Positions 1 through 8,765 of a stretch of 43,510 nt of DNA are shown one piece after another; positions within the stretch are counted from its first letter, which is position 1, and each line of letters starts with the position of its first letter. The DNA lies in assembly GCA_947589675.1 (NCBI GenBank), contig CANQCI010000011.1, positions 1 to 43,510 on the forward strand, given 5' to 3'. This DNA comes from an uncultured Bacilli bacterium. GTDB taxonomy: Bacteria; Bacillota_I; Bacilli_A; RF39; UBA660. The translations under genes were made by a program, and so were the position numbers. The notes beneath the pieces are model-generated. The model saw nothing but the letters and a program-made list of their open reading frames with translations, searched no databases and was not told where the DNA came from.

Positions 1-13
1 AATACAACTTATT

Positions 14-63
14 TTGGAATAGTAAATACAACCGTTTTTATAAAGTTGTATTTACTATTCCAA
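14..63. repeat. Long perfect inverted repeat (19-bp arms)
   Basis: Arms 14-32 (TTGGAATAGTAAATACAAC) and 45-63 are exact reverse complements around a 12-base loop. No U-tract follows directly on the plus strand. It could be a terminator of a gene to the left, an operator, or a mobile-element end. The octamer AATACAAC also occurs at position 1. Confidence 0.75.
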
Positions 64-94
64 TTAAGATTATAAAATTTTTTTGGAAAAACAA

Positions 95-123
95 TTGACA
101 AAAAAGGAGAAATCGTTTAGTAT
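95..123 (+). promoter_or_regulatory. Sigma-A promoter of the small transcript
   Basis: The -35 TTGACA (95-100) and -10 TAGTAT (118-123) are separated by exactly 17 bases. Transcription should start near 130, immediately before the hairpin-rich segment. No plus-strand coding region follows. Confidence 0.7.
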
Positions 124-128
124 ATAAA

Positions 129-228
129 TCACCAATTCACTAGAGAAGGCGAATTGGTGCTAGTATCACACTAGTCAACCCCTTTTTATTCTTTTGGAGG
201 CTCGCAAGAGTCTCCGTATTTTATTTAT
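129..228 (+). ncRNA. Candidate small non-coding RNA
   Basis: A roughly 100-nt transcribed unit lies between a consensus promoter and an intrinsic terminator and has no open frame. A 9-bp stem pairs CACCAATTC (130-138) with GAATTGGTG (151-159). A CTAG/CTAG mini-stem follows, then the unpaired C/U-rich stretch AACCCCTTTTT (178-188), then the terminator hairpin. The C-rich single strand could pair with purine-rich ribosome binding sites, as known for Firmicutes regulatory RNAs; this is inference. It matches no riboswitch or housekeeping RNA I recognise (not 6S, SRP RNA or tmRNA). Confidence 0.5.
196..228 (+). terminator. Intrinsic terminator of the small transcript
   Basis: The 8-bp stem (196-203 with 208-215, one G-T wobble) is closed by a GCAA tetraloop and followed by a T-rich run. 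Confidence 0.7.
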
Positions 229-240
229 TTTTAAATTTGA

Positions 241-279
241 TAAGGCAAAACTCCCCAAAATATGGGGAATTTTGCCTTA
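241..279. terminator. Bidirectional intrinsic terminator
   Basis: TAAGGCAAAACTCCCC (241-256) pairs with 264-279 with one mismatch around a 7-base loop. It lies downstream of the minus-strand membrane gene that ends at 343 and of the plus-strand small transcript. A weaker AAGTG/CACTT hairpin with a T-run lies at about 290-323 on the minus strand. Confidence 0.75.
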
Positions 280-342
280 TTAACATTAAGAAAAAAGTGG
301 TAAAATTTAGTTCATCACTTCTTAATATTAAAACTTTTCATA

Positions 343-771
343 TTAAAGACTATCTAAAAAGTCCAATAACATTTGTTCAGAGATTAGACTTCCCTTGTTA
401 TATTTAACATCTTGATATTCTCCGTTTACATTTACCTCAGAAATTGTATAATCACGATTTAAAACGATTACACTATAAGTTCCACTATTTTTAGCAACTT
501 TTAAAACTTCTTTAGGAGTTGCAACTTCACCTTTTTTTAGGTTTTTAACAGTTTTGTTTTCTCCCTCACCTGTGTTTTCATTTACAACATAGGTAAACTT
601 ATCATTTTTTTGAAAAATATAAGTACAAGTAGTTGTTTCATCTTTTCCATTACATAACGCGGCAACATAATCACTATCAATATGGACATTTTCATAAATT
701 TTCACTGCTACAAAAATACTAATAAATATAACAATAACGCATAATATAATTCCTTTTACAATATGTTTCAT
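343..771 (-). CDS. Hypothetical membrane-anchored protein
   Basis: This 142-residue protein matches no family I recognise. Residues 5-25 form a single hydrophobic segment after a short basic N-terminus, so it is probably anchored with its C-terminal part outside the cell. The outer part contains two cysteines (CNGKDETTTC) that could form a disulfide. The start has a good binding site, AGGTGGTGA, five bases upstream. The gene begins 10 bp after the stop of the pyruvate:ferredoxin oxidoreductase gene, so the two are probably cotranscribed. A functional link is not shown. Confidence 0.7.
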   Translation of the reverse strand: MKHIVKGIILCVIVIFISIFVAVKIYENVHIDSDYVAALCNGKDETTTCTYIFQKNDKFTYVVNENTGEGENKTVKNLKKGEVATPKEVLKVAKNSGTYSVIVLNRDYTISEVNVNGEYQDVKYNKGSLISEQMLLDFLDSL

Positions 772-781
772 TTTTCACCAC

Positions 782-3700
782 CTATTCCAAAGTTAAATTT
801 TTATAATATTCATATCGCTTTTGAGCAAATTCTTTTTGCTCATTTAATAATTCCTGAGCTAATTCTGGATTTTTAATTTTTAAAGCATTAAAACGAACTT
901 CATTATTTAAAAATTCTTCATATTTATCAAAATCAGGATTTTTACTATCTAAATGATAATTTCCATCATAACGCATTAATAAAGTATAACCACACATAAC
1001 AGCTAATTTTTCTTCTTCAATGCTATGTCCCATTCCTGTTTTAATACCATGCTCAATACATGGTGAATAAGCAATAATTATTGCTGGACCATCATGTTTA
1101 TCAGCTTCTTCAAAAGCTTTTATGGTTTGCATGTAATTAGCCCCTAAAGAAATGGTTGCTACATAGCAATTAGGAATCGCAGAAGCAATTCTAAATAAAT
1201 CTTTTTTATAAGTTCGCTTACCAAAATTTGAAAACTCCGCCACAGCTCCCAATTTGGTGGATTTGCTTGATTGACCACCAGTATTAGAGTATACTTCTGT
1301 ATCTAAAACTAATATTTTGATATTTTGATTACTATGTAAAACATGATCTAGACCGCCATAGCCAATATCATAAGCCCAACCATCGCCACCAATTGCCCAA
1401 ACTACTCGGGCGGGAATATAATCAATTAACTGTTGCAACTCTTTAGGAATTAGGCTATTTGCTAATTCATTTTTAATTTTTAAGGTAATAGCAAAATCTT
1501 CTTTATTAGCTAACCATTCTTGAAATAATGCTTGAACATGACTATCAACTGATAGCATTGCTTCTTGCATTATATGAGCAATTCTTTCTCTTTTTTGACG
1601 GTATGACAAATGAATTCCTAAAGCAAACTCCGCATTATCTTCAAATAAAGAATTAGCCCACGGAATTAAATAAGGACTAGATGGAACTGATCCACCATAA
1701 ATACTAGAACAACCAGTTGCATTGGCAATAACTAACTTTTTCCCAAATAATTGGGTTAATAACTTTATATAAGGGGTTTCACCACAACCCGCACAAGCTC
1801 CACTAAATTCAAATAAAGGTGGATTTAATTGACTACCTTTAACTGTAAATTTATTTAATGGATTAACACTTAAATTATTAAATTTGACATTACTTGTATG
1901 ATCTTTAATTTCTTCCATAACTAAGGCTTTTTTTCCAGCTTTACCAGGACAAATATTACTACATACACCACAACCGGTACAATCTTTTTCACTTATATTA
2001 ATTGTAAAGTTATACTCAGGACTACCTTGAAGGGGTAAACCATTGTCACTATCTTTACTTAGACTTGACCGAATAACAGCATGAGGACAAACTAAACTAC
2101 ACATTCCACATTGAATACAGTTTTCTTGATAATATTTGGGAACAATATTCGATATTCCTCTTTTTTCGGAAGCGGAAGTCCCACTTGGAAATTTACCAAA
2201 AGCATAATCTTCTAATTTACTAACTGGAATTTCATTGCCTCGTCTTTCCATAATTAAATTTAAAACATTATCATCGACAATTTCTAATGTATCATTTATT
2301 TCCATGTCATGGTCTAATTCTTCTAATTTACCTAAGGCTAAATCGATAGCTTGTAAATTACTTTCAATTACATGTTCACCCTTGGTAGCAAATGCGTTAC
2401 GCACACTTTCCTTTACCATCTGAACAGCATTGGGAACGGCAAGCAAATTAAGAATTAAGACTTCCATGATTTTGCTAATTTTGCCTTTTATTCCGGCGGT
2501 CATAGCAATATTTTCCGCATCTAAATAAAATACTTTAATATTTTTATTAAGAATAATTTTCTTAACTTTACTAGGTAAAAATCTTTTTAATTCTTCCCGA
2601 TTTTTTATTGTATTAATTAATAAAATACCATTTTCTTTTATATTACTAATCGTATCAAATAACCGGAAATAAACATCCTTAGTAACCACTACTATCTCTG
2701 GATTAGTGACATAATATGGTTCATGAATTGCCTTTTCTCCATACCGTAAATTAGAAACTGTTACGCCGCCACTTTTTTTGGAATCATATTCAAAGTAACC
2801 TTGAACATATTTATTTAAATTTTGGTGAACTATTTTTAAAAGATCTTTACTAGCACTTACCATGCCATCCGAACCAAAACCAAATATCTTTATTTCATTA
2901 TTAACTGGCGATAATTTAAAAGCACTAGGTTTTAAACTTAAATTGGTAACATCATCAGTTATACCAATTGTAAAATTATCTTTTAACTCACTTTCTAACA
3001 TTTCATAAATCGCAGCAATATCCCGAGGGGTCGTATTTTTACTAGATAATCCATATCTTCCCCCGACGATATTGATATTTTTATTTTTTAAAGTACAACA
3101 TACATCAAGGTAAAGTGGTTCGCCAATACTACCACTTTCTTTAGTTCGATCAATTACCGCAATATTTTTAACTGTTTCTGGTAAGACATTTAAAAAGTAC
3201 TTTTGGCTAAAAGGTCGATATAAATGTACTTCTATTAACCCAACATTACCTAAAGCATCTACCACTTTTTTTATAGTATCCGTAACACTTCCCATGGCAA
3301 CTATAATATTTTCCGCCCTAGGTGAACCATAATAATTAAAAGGCTTATAATCACGATTAGTTAATTTATTTATTTCTTGCATATAATCATTAACTATATC
3401 TGGCATCATATCATAATACTTATTACGAGCTTCCATGCATTGAAAATAAATATCTTCATTTTGAGCCATACCATATTGAAAATTATGTCCGACATTTAAA
3501 GTTCTTTTTTTAAATTCTTCAATTTTTTCATAATCAACTAATTTTAATAACTCGGTTTCGCTTAATTCGTCAACAGTATTATATTCATGACTGGTGCGAA
3601 AACCATCAAAAAAATGCAAAAAAGGTAAACTTCCTTTTATTGCCGATAAATGAGCAACGGCTGCTAAATTTTGGGCATCTTCCACACTAGATGATGCTAG

Positions 3701-4111
3701 CATACAAAATCCAGTTTGTCTTACTGCATAAATATCTTGATGATCGCCAAAAATTGACAAAGCATGAGTTGCTAAACTACGACTAGCAACATGAATAACC
3801 CCTGGTAACATTTCGCCAGCCATCTTATACATATTAGGAATCATTAAAAGTAACCCTTGGCTCGCTGTAAATGTTGAAGCTAAACTCCCTGATAATAAAG
3901 CCCCATGCATAGCACCGGCGGCTCCAGCCTCAGATTCCATTTCTAAAACTCGGGGCTTATCATGAAAAATATTGTAATTAGCCTCAGTAGTTAATTTGTC
4001 AATATTCGATGCCATAGGGCTAGAAGGCGTAATTGGATAGATACTACATACTTCACTAAATAAATAGGCAACTTTACTACAAGCTGTATTACCATCTACT
4101 ATTTTTTGCAT
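782..4111 (-). CDS. nifJ: Pyruvate:ferredoxin (flavodoxin) oxidoreductase
   Basis: This enzyme oxidises pyruvate with CoA to acetyl-CoA and CO2 and passes electrons to ferredoxin or flavodoxin. It is the entry from glycolysis to acetate or hydrogen formation in anaerobes. All domains lie in one 1109-residue chain. The N-terminal domain has YPITPSSPMA. Two 4Fe-4S motifs, CIQCGMCSLVCP (about 670) and CTGCGVCSNICPGK (about 715), form the ferredoxin-like domain. CAGCGETPY (about 772) supplies ligands of the third cluster. GDGWAYDIGYGGLDHV (about 910) and NTGGQSSKST bind thiamine diphosphate. I chose the ATG giving MQKIVDGN, because the in-frame GTG nine bases upstream overlaps the AAGGGTG binding site. 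The chain is shorter than the usual 1170-1200 residues, mainly at the C-terminus. Confidence 0.96.
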   Translation of the reverse strand: MQKIVDGNTACSKVAYLFSEVCSIYPITPSSPMASNIDKLTTEANYNIFHDKPRVLEMESEAGAAGAMHGALLSGSLASTFTASQGLLLMIPNMYKMAGEMLPGVIHVASRSLATHALSIFGDHQDIYAVRQTGFCMLASSSVEDAQNLAAVAHLSAIKGSLPFLHFFDGFRTSHEYNTVDELSETELLKLVDYEKIEEFKKRTLNVGHNFQYGMAQNEDIYFQCMEARNKYYDMMPDIVNDYMQEINKLTNRDYKPFNYYGSPRAENIIVAMGSVTDTIKKVVDALGNVGLIEVHLYRPFSQKYFLNVLPETVKNIAVIDRTKESGSIGEPLYLDVCCTLKNKNINIVGGRYGLSSKNTTPRDIAAIYEMLESELKDNFTIGITDDVTNLSLKPSAFKLSPVNNEIKIFGFGSDGMVSASKDLLKIVHQNLNKYVQGYFEYDSKKSGGVTVSNLRYGEKAIHEPYYVTNPEIVVVTKDVYFRLFDTISNIKENGILLINTIKNREELKRFLPSKVKKIILNKNIKVFYLDAENIAMTAGIKGKISKIMEVLILNLLAVPNAVQMVKESVRNAFATKGEHVIESNLQAIDLALGKLEELDHDMEINDTLEIVDDNVLNLIMERRGNEIPVSKLEDYAFGKFPSGTSASEKRGISNIVPKYYQENCIQCGMCSLVCPHAVIRSSLSKDSDNGLPLQGSPEYNFTINISEKDCTGCGVCSNICPGKAGKKALVMEEIKDHTSNVKFNNLSVNPLNKFTVKGSQLNPPLFEFSGACAGCGETPYIKLLTQLFGKKLVIANATGCSSIYGGSVPSSPYLIPWANSLFEDNAEFALGIHLSYRQKRERIAHIMQEAMLSVDSHVQALFQEWLANKEDFAITLKIKNELANSLIPKELQQLIDYIPARVVWAIGGDGWAYDIGYGGLDHVLHSNQNIKILVLDTEVYSNTGGQSSKSTKLGAVAEFSNFGKRTYKKDLFRIASAIPNCYVATISLGANYMQTIKAFEEADKHDGPAIIIAYSPCIEHGIKTGMGHSIEEEKLAVMCGYTLLMRYDGNYHLDSKNPDFDKYEEFLNNEVRFNALKIKNPELAQELLNEQKEFAQKRYEYYKNLTLE

Positions 4112-4145
4112 GTTACACACACCCTTTATTCTTATTCTTTATTTT

Positions 4146-4174
4146 ATTATAAAATATAATTAACATATTTGCAA
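4146..4174 (-). promoter_or_regulatory. nifJ promoter
   Basis: On the minus strand, TTGCAA (4174-4169), a 17-base spacer and TATAAT (4151-4146) precede nifJ by about 35 bases. Confidence 0.7.
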
Positions 4175-4196
4175 TTTATTAATTAATTTCCCATAA

Positions 4197-4226
4197 TAAA
4201 AACTCTGTAAAGTTTTTACAAAGTTT
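4197..4226 (-). terminator. Enolase terminator
   Basis: On the minus strand, AACTTTGTAAA pairs with TTTACAGAGTT around a short loop and is followed by TTTTATT, directly after the enolase stop codon. Confidence 0.7.
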
Positions 4227-5454
4227 ATTGTTTATTTAATTTATCTTCGATTTTCATTAAACGATTATATTTTGCAATTCTTTCCCCACGGGACATACTT
4301 CCAGTTTTAATAAAAGGAATACACAATCCAACGGCTAAATCAGCTATAAATGTATCTTCTGTTTCCCCACTACGATGACTAATAATAGTTTTATAATTAT
4401 TCTTTTTGGCTAATAATATTGTTCTAGTCATTTCACTAATAGTACCAATTTGATTAGCTTTAAGTAAGATGGCATTACCAGCCTGAGATGCAATTCCTTT
4501 TTGTAAATATTTTTCATTAGTTACAAAATAGTCATCACCGACAATCATTATTTTATCTCCGGCTAATTTCGTTAATTTAGCTAAAGAATCAAAGTCGTCT
4601 TCAAAGAAAGGATCTTCAATACTTAAAATTGGATATTCATTAATTAGATTTAAATAATAATTCGTTAATTCTTCACTACTTAACTCTTTATTATCAATTT
4701 TATAAACATTTTTATGTCGGTCATAAAATTCACTAGCCGCACAATCTAAAGCAATAAAGGCATCGGTACCAGGATTATAACCCGCGGCTTTTATTGCTCT
4801 AACAATAAAGTCTAAAGCTTCTTGATTACTTTTTAAATTAGGAGCAAATCCTCCTTCATCACCAACTCCAACACTATAGCCACTGGCCACTAATAATTTT
4901 TTTAAAGCATGAAAGACTTCTGCTGCACAACGGACTCTTTCCTTCATAGTTTTAACAACAGGAACAACCATAAATTCTTGGATATCAAGATTATTTTCCG
5001 CATGTTTTCCCCCATTTAAAATATTAACCATAGGAATTGGTAAAGAAACTTTGGAAGCCGAAACATATTCATATAATTCTTTATTATTAACTTGAGCTAA
5101 ACATTTTAAACAAGCTAAAGATACCGCTAAAATAGCATTTGCTCCTAATTTACTTTTATTTTCTGTTCCATCTAAATCCAACATTATACGATCAAGCTTA
5201 ACTAAGTCTACATTTTTCCCAAGCAATGCCGGACGAATGACATTATTAACATTACTAACGGCTTTTAAAACTCCTAAACCATCATATCTTTTAGCATCAT
5301 TATCTCGTAACTCAATTGCTTCTCGACTTCCCGTCGATGCTCCACTTGGCACACTAGCCGTAGCTCTAATACCATTATCAAGAATCATCTCTACTTCTAC
5401 TGTCGGATTGCCACGACTATCAAGTATTTCTCTAGCTACTATATCTTTAATCAT
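4225..5454 (-). CDS. eno: Enolase (phosphopyruvate hydratase)
   Basis: This glycolytic enzyme converts 2-phosphoglycerate to phosphoenolpyruvate. It has 409 residues; the family usually has about 430, and the C-terminus is slightly short. Conserved parts are visible: ILDSRGNPTVEVE and PSGASTGSREAIELRD at the N-terminus, the substrate-loop region, GDEGGFAPNL with the acid/base glutamate, LLKANQIGT with the catalytic lysine, SHRSGETEDTFIADLAV, and the lysine in KTGSMSRGER. The start at 5454 (MIKDIVARE) follows AAAGGTGA. The in-frame extension upstream would run through the promoter and is not translated. Confidence 0.96.
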   Translation of the reverse strand: MIKDIVAREILDSRGNPTVEVEMILDNGIRATASVPSGASTGSREAIELRDNDAKRYDGLGVLKAVSNVNNVIRPALLGKNVDLVKLDRIMLDLDGTENKSKLGANAILAVSLACLKCLAQVNNKELYEYVSASKVSLPIPMVNILNGGKHAENNLDIQEFMVVPVVKTMKERVRCAAEVFHALKKLLVASGYSVGVGDEGGFAPNLKSNQEALDFIVRAIKAAGYNPGTDAFIALDCAASEFYDRHKNVYKIDNKELSSEELTNYYLNLINEYPILSIEDPFFEDDFDSLAKLTKLAGDKIMIVGDDYFVTNEKYLQKGIASQAGNAILLKANQIGTISEMTRTILLAKKNNYKTIISHRSGETEDTFIADLAVGLCIPFIKTGSMSRGERIAKYNRLMKIEDKLNKQ

Positions 5455-5482
5455 AAAAATCACCTTTATTCTTTCATACAAT

Positions 5483-5511
5483 AGTATAACCAATATTTCC
5501 CAATTTCGCAA
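5483..5511 (-). promoter_or_regulatory. Enolase promoter
   Basis: On the minus strand, TTGCGA (5511-5506), a 17-base spacer and TATACT (5488-5483) lie between the upstream terminator and the enolase start. Confidence 0.65.
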
Positions 5512-5513
5512 TT

Positions 5514-5538
5514 AAAAAAAGAACCAAATCGTTCTTTT
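5514..5538 (-). terminator. Terminator of the DUF308 gene
   Basis: On the minus strand, AAAAGAAC pairs with GTTCTTTT around GATTTG and is followed by more T residues. It overlaps the DUF308 stop codon and separates that gene from enolase. Confidence 0.75.
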
Positions 5539-6121
5539 ACCAAAATATATTTTTTATTTCATCAGCTCTTTTTTTAAATAAAAATGTATCTGTAAAATCT
5601 AATATTCCCACTATTAGTAAAAAGGCTCCAATTAACTTAATTAAAGCTAATTTAACAAAAGGATTAAATAATACTAAAATACCAAATACAATTTGTAAAA
5701 GCCCTGTTGTTAAAGTTATTAACCAAGAATCTTCATTCCCTTTTTTTAGCCAAACCGCATAATTAATTCGTAAAGCCCCATTGATAATGATATATATTCC
5801 TAGGCATCTACTAACAAATTCTAAAACTGAAAATGGATAAGCTACAATCACTACACCTAAAATAGTAAATAAAATACCAAATACTAAATTTAAAGAATAT
5901 AATTTTGCTCCTTCCCGATGAAAATATTTATATATGGCACTAACTCCCGATATTAAAAAAACAATTCCTGTTAGCACTCCTACTAGTTTAGCTGAGGTAT
6001 TCTCTGGTAAAAAAAGGATAACTCCGCCAAATAATGTCGTTATAATTGCTGTAAAAAAAGAATAAATTAACATCCGATGAAAGCGACTATCTGCATTATT
6101 TCTAAATAATGATTTTGCCAT
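5537..6121 (-). CDS. DUF308/HdeD-family membrane protein
   Basis: This 194-residue protein has six hydrophobic segments arranged as three similar pairs, typical of the DUF308 (HdeD-like) family. The family is linked to acid resistance in enterobacteria; no function is established in Firmicutes. The ATG at 6121 (MAKSLFRNN) follows AGGAAG at eight bases; an upstream in-frame GTG overlaps that site and is rejected. It is transcribed alone, divergent from the FemABX gene, with its own terminator. Confidence 0.8.
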   Translation of the reverse strand: MAKSLFRNNADSRFHRMLIYSFFTAIITTLFGGVILFLPENTSAKLVGVLTGIVFLISGVSAIYKYFHREGAKLYSLNLVFGILFTILGVVIVAYPFSVLEFVSRCLGIYIIINGALRINYAVWLKKGNEDSWLITLTTGLLQIVFGILVLFNPFVKLALIKLIGAFLLIVGILDFTDTFLFKKRADEIKNIFW

Positions 6122-6141
6122 CAATACCACTTCCTATTTAT

Positions 6142-6183
6142 ATTTTACTCTAAAATAATAGAACTAGTCAATATAAATTGACT
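6142..6183. promoter_or_regulatory. Divergent promoter with palindromic element
   Basis: For the DUF308 gene, the minus-strand TTGACT (6171-6166), an 18-base spacer and TAAAAT (6147-6142) form a promoter. The -35 is one half of a perfect palindrome, AGTCAAT-ATAA-ATTGACT (6166-6183). The plus-strand FemABX gene instead has an extended -10, TGATATAAT (6203-6211), 22 bases past the second TTGACT. Confidence 0.55.
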
Positions 6184-6240
6184 GTATTTTTAGTCTTAAA
6201 TGTGATATAATAATCCCCTAAAAAGAGGTGACATTACATA

Positions 6241-7458
6241 ATGATTAGAGAATTATCTATAACGCAATTTCAGGATTTTTCTTTAAATTATCCTCAAGGT
6301 AATATTTATCAAACTTTAGAGTATGCCCTTTTAAAGGCGGAGGAAGGGTTTGATTATGACTTAATTGGTTATGAAGAAAATAACGAACTTTTAGCAGCTT
6401 CTTTAATCATTCATAAAAAAATAGGAAATTATCGCTATGGTTATGCACCTCGGGGTTTTTTAATTGACTATTCAAATATCTATTTATTAGCTAATTTTAC
6501 TAATGCGTTAATTAAATATTATCAAAAAAAGAATTTCGCTTTTATAAAAATTAATCCGGAAATAGCTATAAGTAAATTTAACTTTCAAACTAATAATTTT
6601 GATTATAATTCTAATTATAATATAATTAATAACTTAATAACTTGTGGCTATATTAAATTAAAGAATAATATGAATTTTGAATCTTTACTACCTAGAACTA
6701 ATGCTATAGTTTCTCTAAATGATTTTAAGTTTACTAATCTAGTCAAAAATACTAAAAATAAAATTAGAAAAAGTATAAGAAAAGGTCTTACCCTTGAAAA
6801 AGGTTCAATAGATAATTTAGATATTTTTATTAATTTAAAAAATGATAATAAAAGTATTTATTATACTTATTTATATAATATTCTAAGTCAAAATAATAAA
6901 ATAGATTACTTATTAGTTAAAATTAATTTTAAAGATTATCTAATTAATACCCAAAATTATTATGATTATGAATTAGAAAGAAATAATTATTTAAATCGAA
7001 AAATTATTCACAATAATAAACCAGCAGTTATAAACGCCAAAATGAATTCTGATAGAGCATTATTTTCTTATAAAAATGATATCGCAGATGCTTCTAAATA
7101 TCTTAATACTAATCAAACAATTTATCTAGCTGGGGCTTTAATTGGAAAATATAAAAACCGTCTAACCATTTTAGAAAGTGCCTTTGATTCTAATTATGGT
7201 TCTTATGAAGCCAATTATTTTCTATATTATGCTATTTTAAAATATTACCAAAATGAATATAATTATGTTGATTTAAATGGTGTAGTTGCTGACTTTAGTA
7301 AAGATAATAAATATCATGGTTTAAACAGATTTAAATTTGGTTTTAAACCTAATGTTTACGAATATGTTGGGGAATTTGATTTACCAATTAGTCCTAAGGC
7401 TTACAATCATATATTAAAAAATGGCACATTAGCCAAAGAATTTAATAAAAAAGATTAA
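6241..7458 (+). CDS. FemABX-family peptidoglycan aminoacyltransferase
   Basis: FemX/MurM-like enzymes add amino acids from aminoacyl-tRNA to the lipid II stem peptide, building the interpeptide bridge on the inner face of the membrane. The 405-residue length fits. Visible marks are GYAPRGFLIDYSN (about 65-80), matching the family's PRG-LLDY stretch, and the C-terminal HGLNRFKFGFKPNVYEYVGEFD, matching the conserved G--FK--FG end. The middle (about 165-250), including NKIRKSIRKGL, is the charged helical arm of the family. GAGGTGA lies nine bases before the ATG. The gene converges with the CapA-like gene and overlaps it by 4 bp. The added amino acid cannot be told. Confidence 0.85.
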   Translation: MIRELSITQFQDFSLNYPQGNIYQTLEYALLKAEEGFDYDLIGYEENNELLAASLIIHKKIGNYRYGYAPRGFLIDYSNIYLLANFTNALIKYYQKKNFAFIKINPEIAISKFNFQTNNFDYNSNYNIINNLITCGYIKLKNNMNFESLLPRTNAIVSLNDFKFTNLVKNTKNKIRKSIRKGLTLEKGSIDNLDIFINLKNDNKSIYYTYLYNILSQNNKIDYLLVKINFKDYLINTQNYYDYELERNNYLNRKIIHNNKPAVINAKMNSDRALFSYKNDIADASKYLNTNQTIYLAGALIGKYKNRLTILESAFDSNYGSYEANYFLYYAILKYYQNEYNYVDLNGVVADFSKDNKYHGLNRFKFGFKPNVYEYVGEFDLPISPKAYNHILKNGTLAKEFNKKD

Positions 7459-8765
7459 TCTTTCTTAGCAACAATAGTACCATCCTCTAAAAATTGGGCA
7501 TTTATTGACCAATTTTTCATTTTAGCTAATAAATTAGCTGCTTCATCTCCTTTAAGTAAATCAGTATAAACATTACTTTCTAAGCAAGGACTAAATTTAT
7601 AACTAAGTTTGCCCTCATCATCTATTTTCACAGTTAATATTCCCGTTTCAGTAGTTTTATCATTAAAAATAAAATCACCTAAATTATAAGCTATTAATTT
7701 ATTATTATAAAATTCCATTCCTTGTAATTTATGAGCATGCCCACCAACAATGACATCTGCTCCATTATCTAAATATAACTTACCCGTGGTAATTTGGACA
7801 TCTTCTAAAGTATGATAACTTTCTGCTCCCCAATGAATTAAAGCTATTACATAATCACTATTGGCTTTAGCTATTCTAATAGCTTCGATAAAATTTGCAG
7901 GATCATAACATCTTAAAACCCCAGCTTCTGTTGGGGTAGCACCAGGTGTCATTATGTTTTTTTCCGCTCTTGTAGCATTAACAAAAGCGATTTTCCGTCC
8001 ATTAATCACAAAATAATAAGGTTGCATTGCCTCCGCCAAATTGCGACCCGCCCCAATATACGGAAGATTATTTTCTTTTAAGGAAACAAGCATATCATTA
8101 AAAGCATCTTTACCAAAATCATAGACATGATTATTGGCTAAAGTAACTAAATCTACGCCCATCTCCTCATATATCTTAAGGCGACTAGGATCAGCTCGGA
8201 AAGTAAAAGCCTTTCCAGCTATTGGCGTACCCCGAGTACTAATTGTAAATTCATTGTTAGCCACCATGACATCAGAATTAGTCATAATATCTAAAACTTC
8301 TTCCGATAATATCCCATTTATCCCCTTTTTTCGTTCATCATACTTGGGCATTACCGACCAATTATCAGCAAGCGATACATCACCAACAAAACTCAACGTT
8401 ATTTCTTCTTTATCGTTGTTGATAACTTGAATGTTATCAACATTTTCATAACTATTATTATATAAATCCTTTAATACTACAATACTATTATGGGTAAATT
8501 CATACCAACTATTTTCATCAAAATTATTATTTTCTAATTGCTCATTTATTTTCTTCAAAGCATTAGGAAATTTATTATCCACCCATTTCAAAAAATCTTT
8601 AGAATAGTTTTCTTTTATATAATCATATTTCAAAATACTATTTACATAATCAGTTTCATCTTTATGTAATACTATTTCCTCTTCTTTACTTGTAAAAGAT
8701 TTACCAATAACTATACATAACACTACGATTACAATAATTACTATAATTATTTTTCTTTTTTTCAT
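7455..8765 (-). CDS. CapA-like (PGA_cap) surface metallophosphatase-fold protein
   Basis: This 436-residue protein has one N-terminal membrane segment (4-23) and an extracellular CapA domain, as in PgsA/CapA of poly-gamma-glutamate synthesis. Metal-binding motifs of the calcineurin-like fold are clear: LSFVGDVSLAD, ANNEFT, LVTLANNHVYDFG, IALIHWGAE, VGGHAHKLQG and IAYNLGDFIFN. The region from about 30 to 115 is unfamiliar. No other capsule genes are nearby, so it may be an orphan CapA domain enzyme. Its ATG overlaps the stop of the upstream gene (ATGA), so the two are translationally coupled. Confidence 0.88.
   Translation of the reverse strand: MKKRKIIIVIIVIVVLCIVIGKSFTSKEEEIVLHKDETDYVNSILKYDYIKENYSKDFLKWVDNKFPNALKKINEQLENNNFDENSWYEFTHNSIVVLKDLYNNSYENVDNIQVINNDKEEITLSFVGDVSLADNWSVMPKYDERKKGINGILSEEVLDIMTNSDVMVANNEFTISTRGTPIAGKAFTFRADPSRLKIYEEMGVDLVTLANNHVYDFGKDAFNDMLVSLKENNLPYIGAGRNLAEAMQPYYFVINGRKIAFVNATRAEKNIMTPGATPTEAGVLRCYDPANFIEAIRIAKANSDYVIALIHWGAESYHTLEDVQITTGKLYLDNGADVIVGGHAHKLQGMEFYNNKLIAYNLGDFIFNDKTTETGILTVKIDDEGKLSYKFSPCLESNVYTDLLKGDEAANLLAKMKNWSINAQFLEDGTIVAKKD

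Noticed and set aside
14-63. The first hairpin as an ordinary plus-strand terminator
   Set aside because: No T-run follows the right arm directly; the sequence after it is AATTAAGATTATAAAATTTTTTT, so termination in this direction is doubtful and other roles stay open.
4225-5511. Enolase start at 5511, giving a 19-residue N-terminal extension
   Set aside because: The extension runs through a terminator-adjacent promoter (5483-5511), and the family N-terminus begins at MIKDIVARE with a proper binding site.
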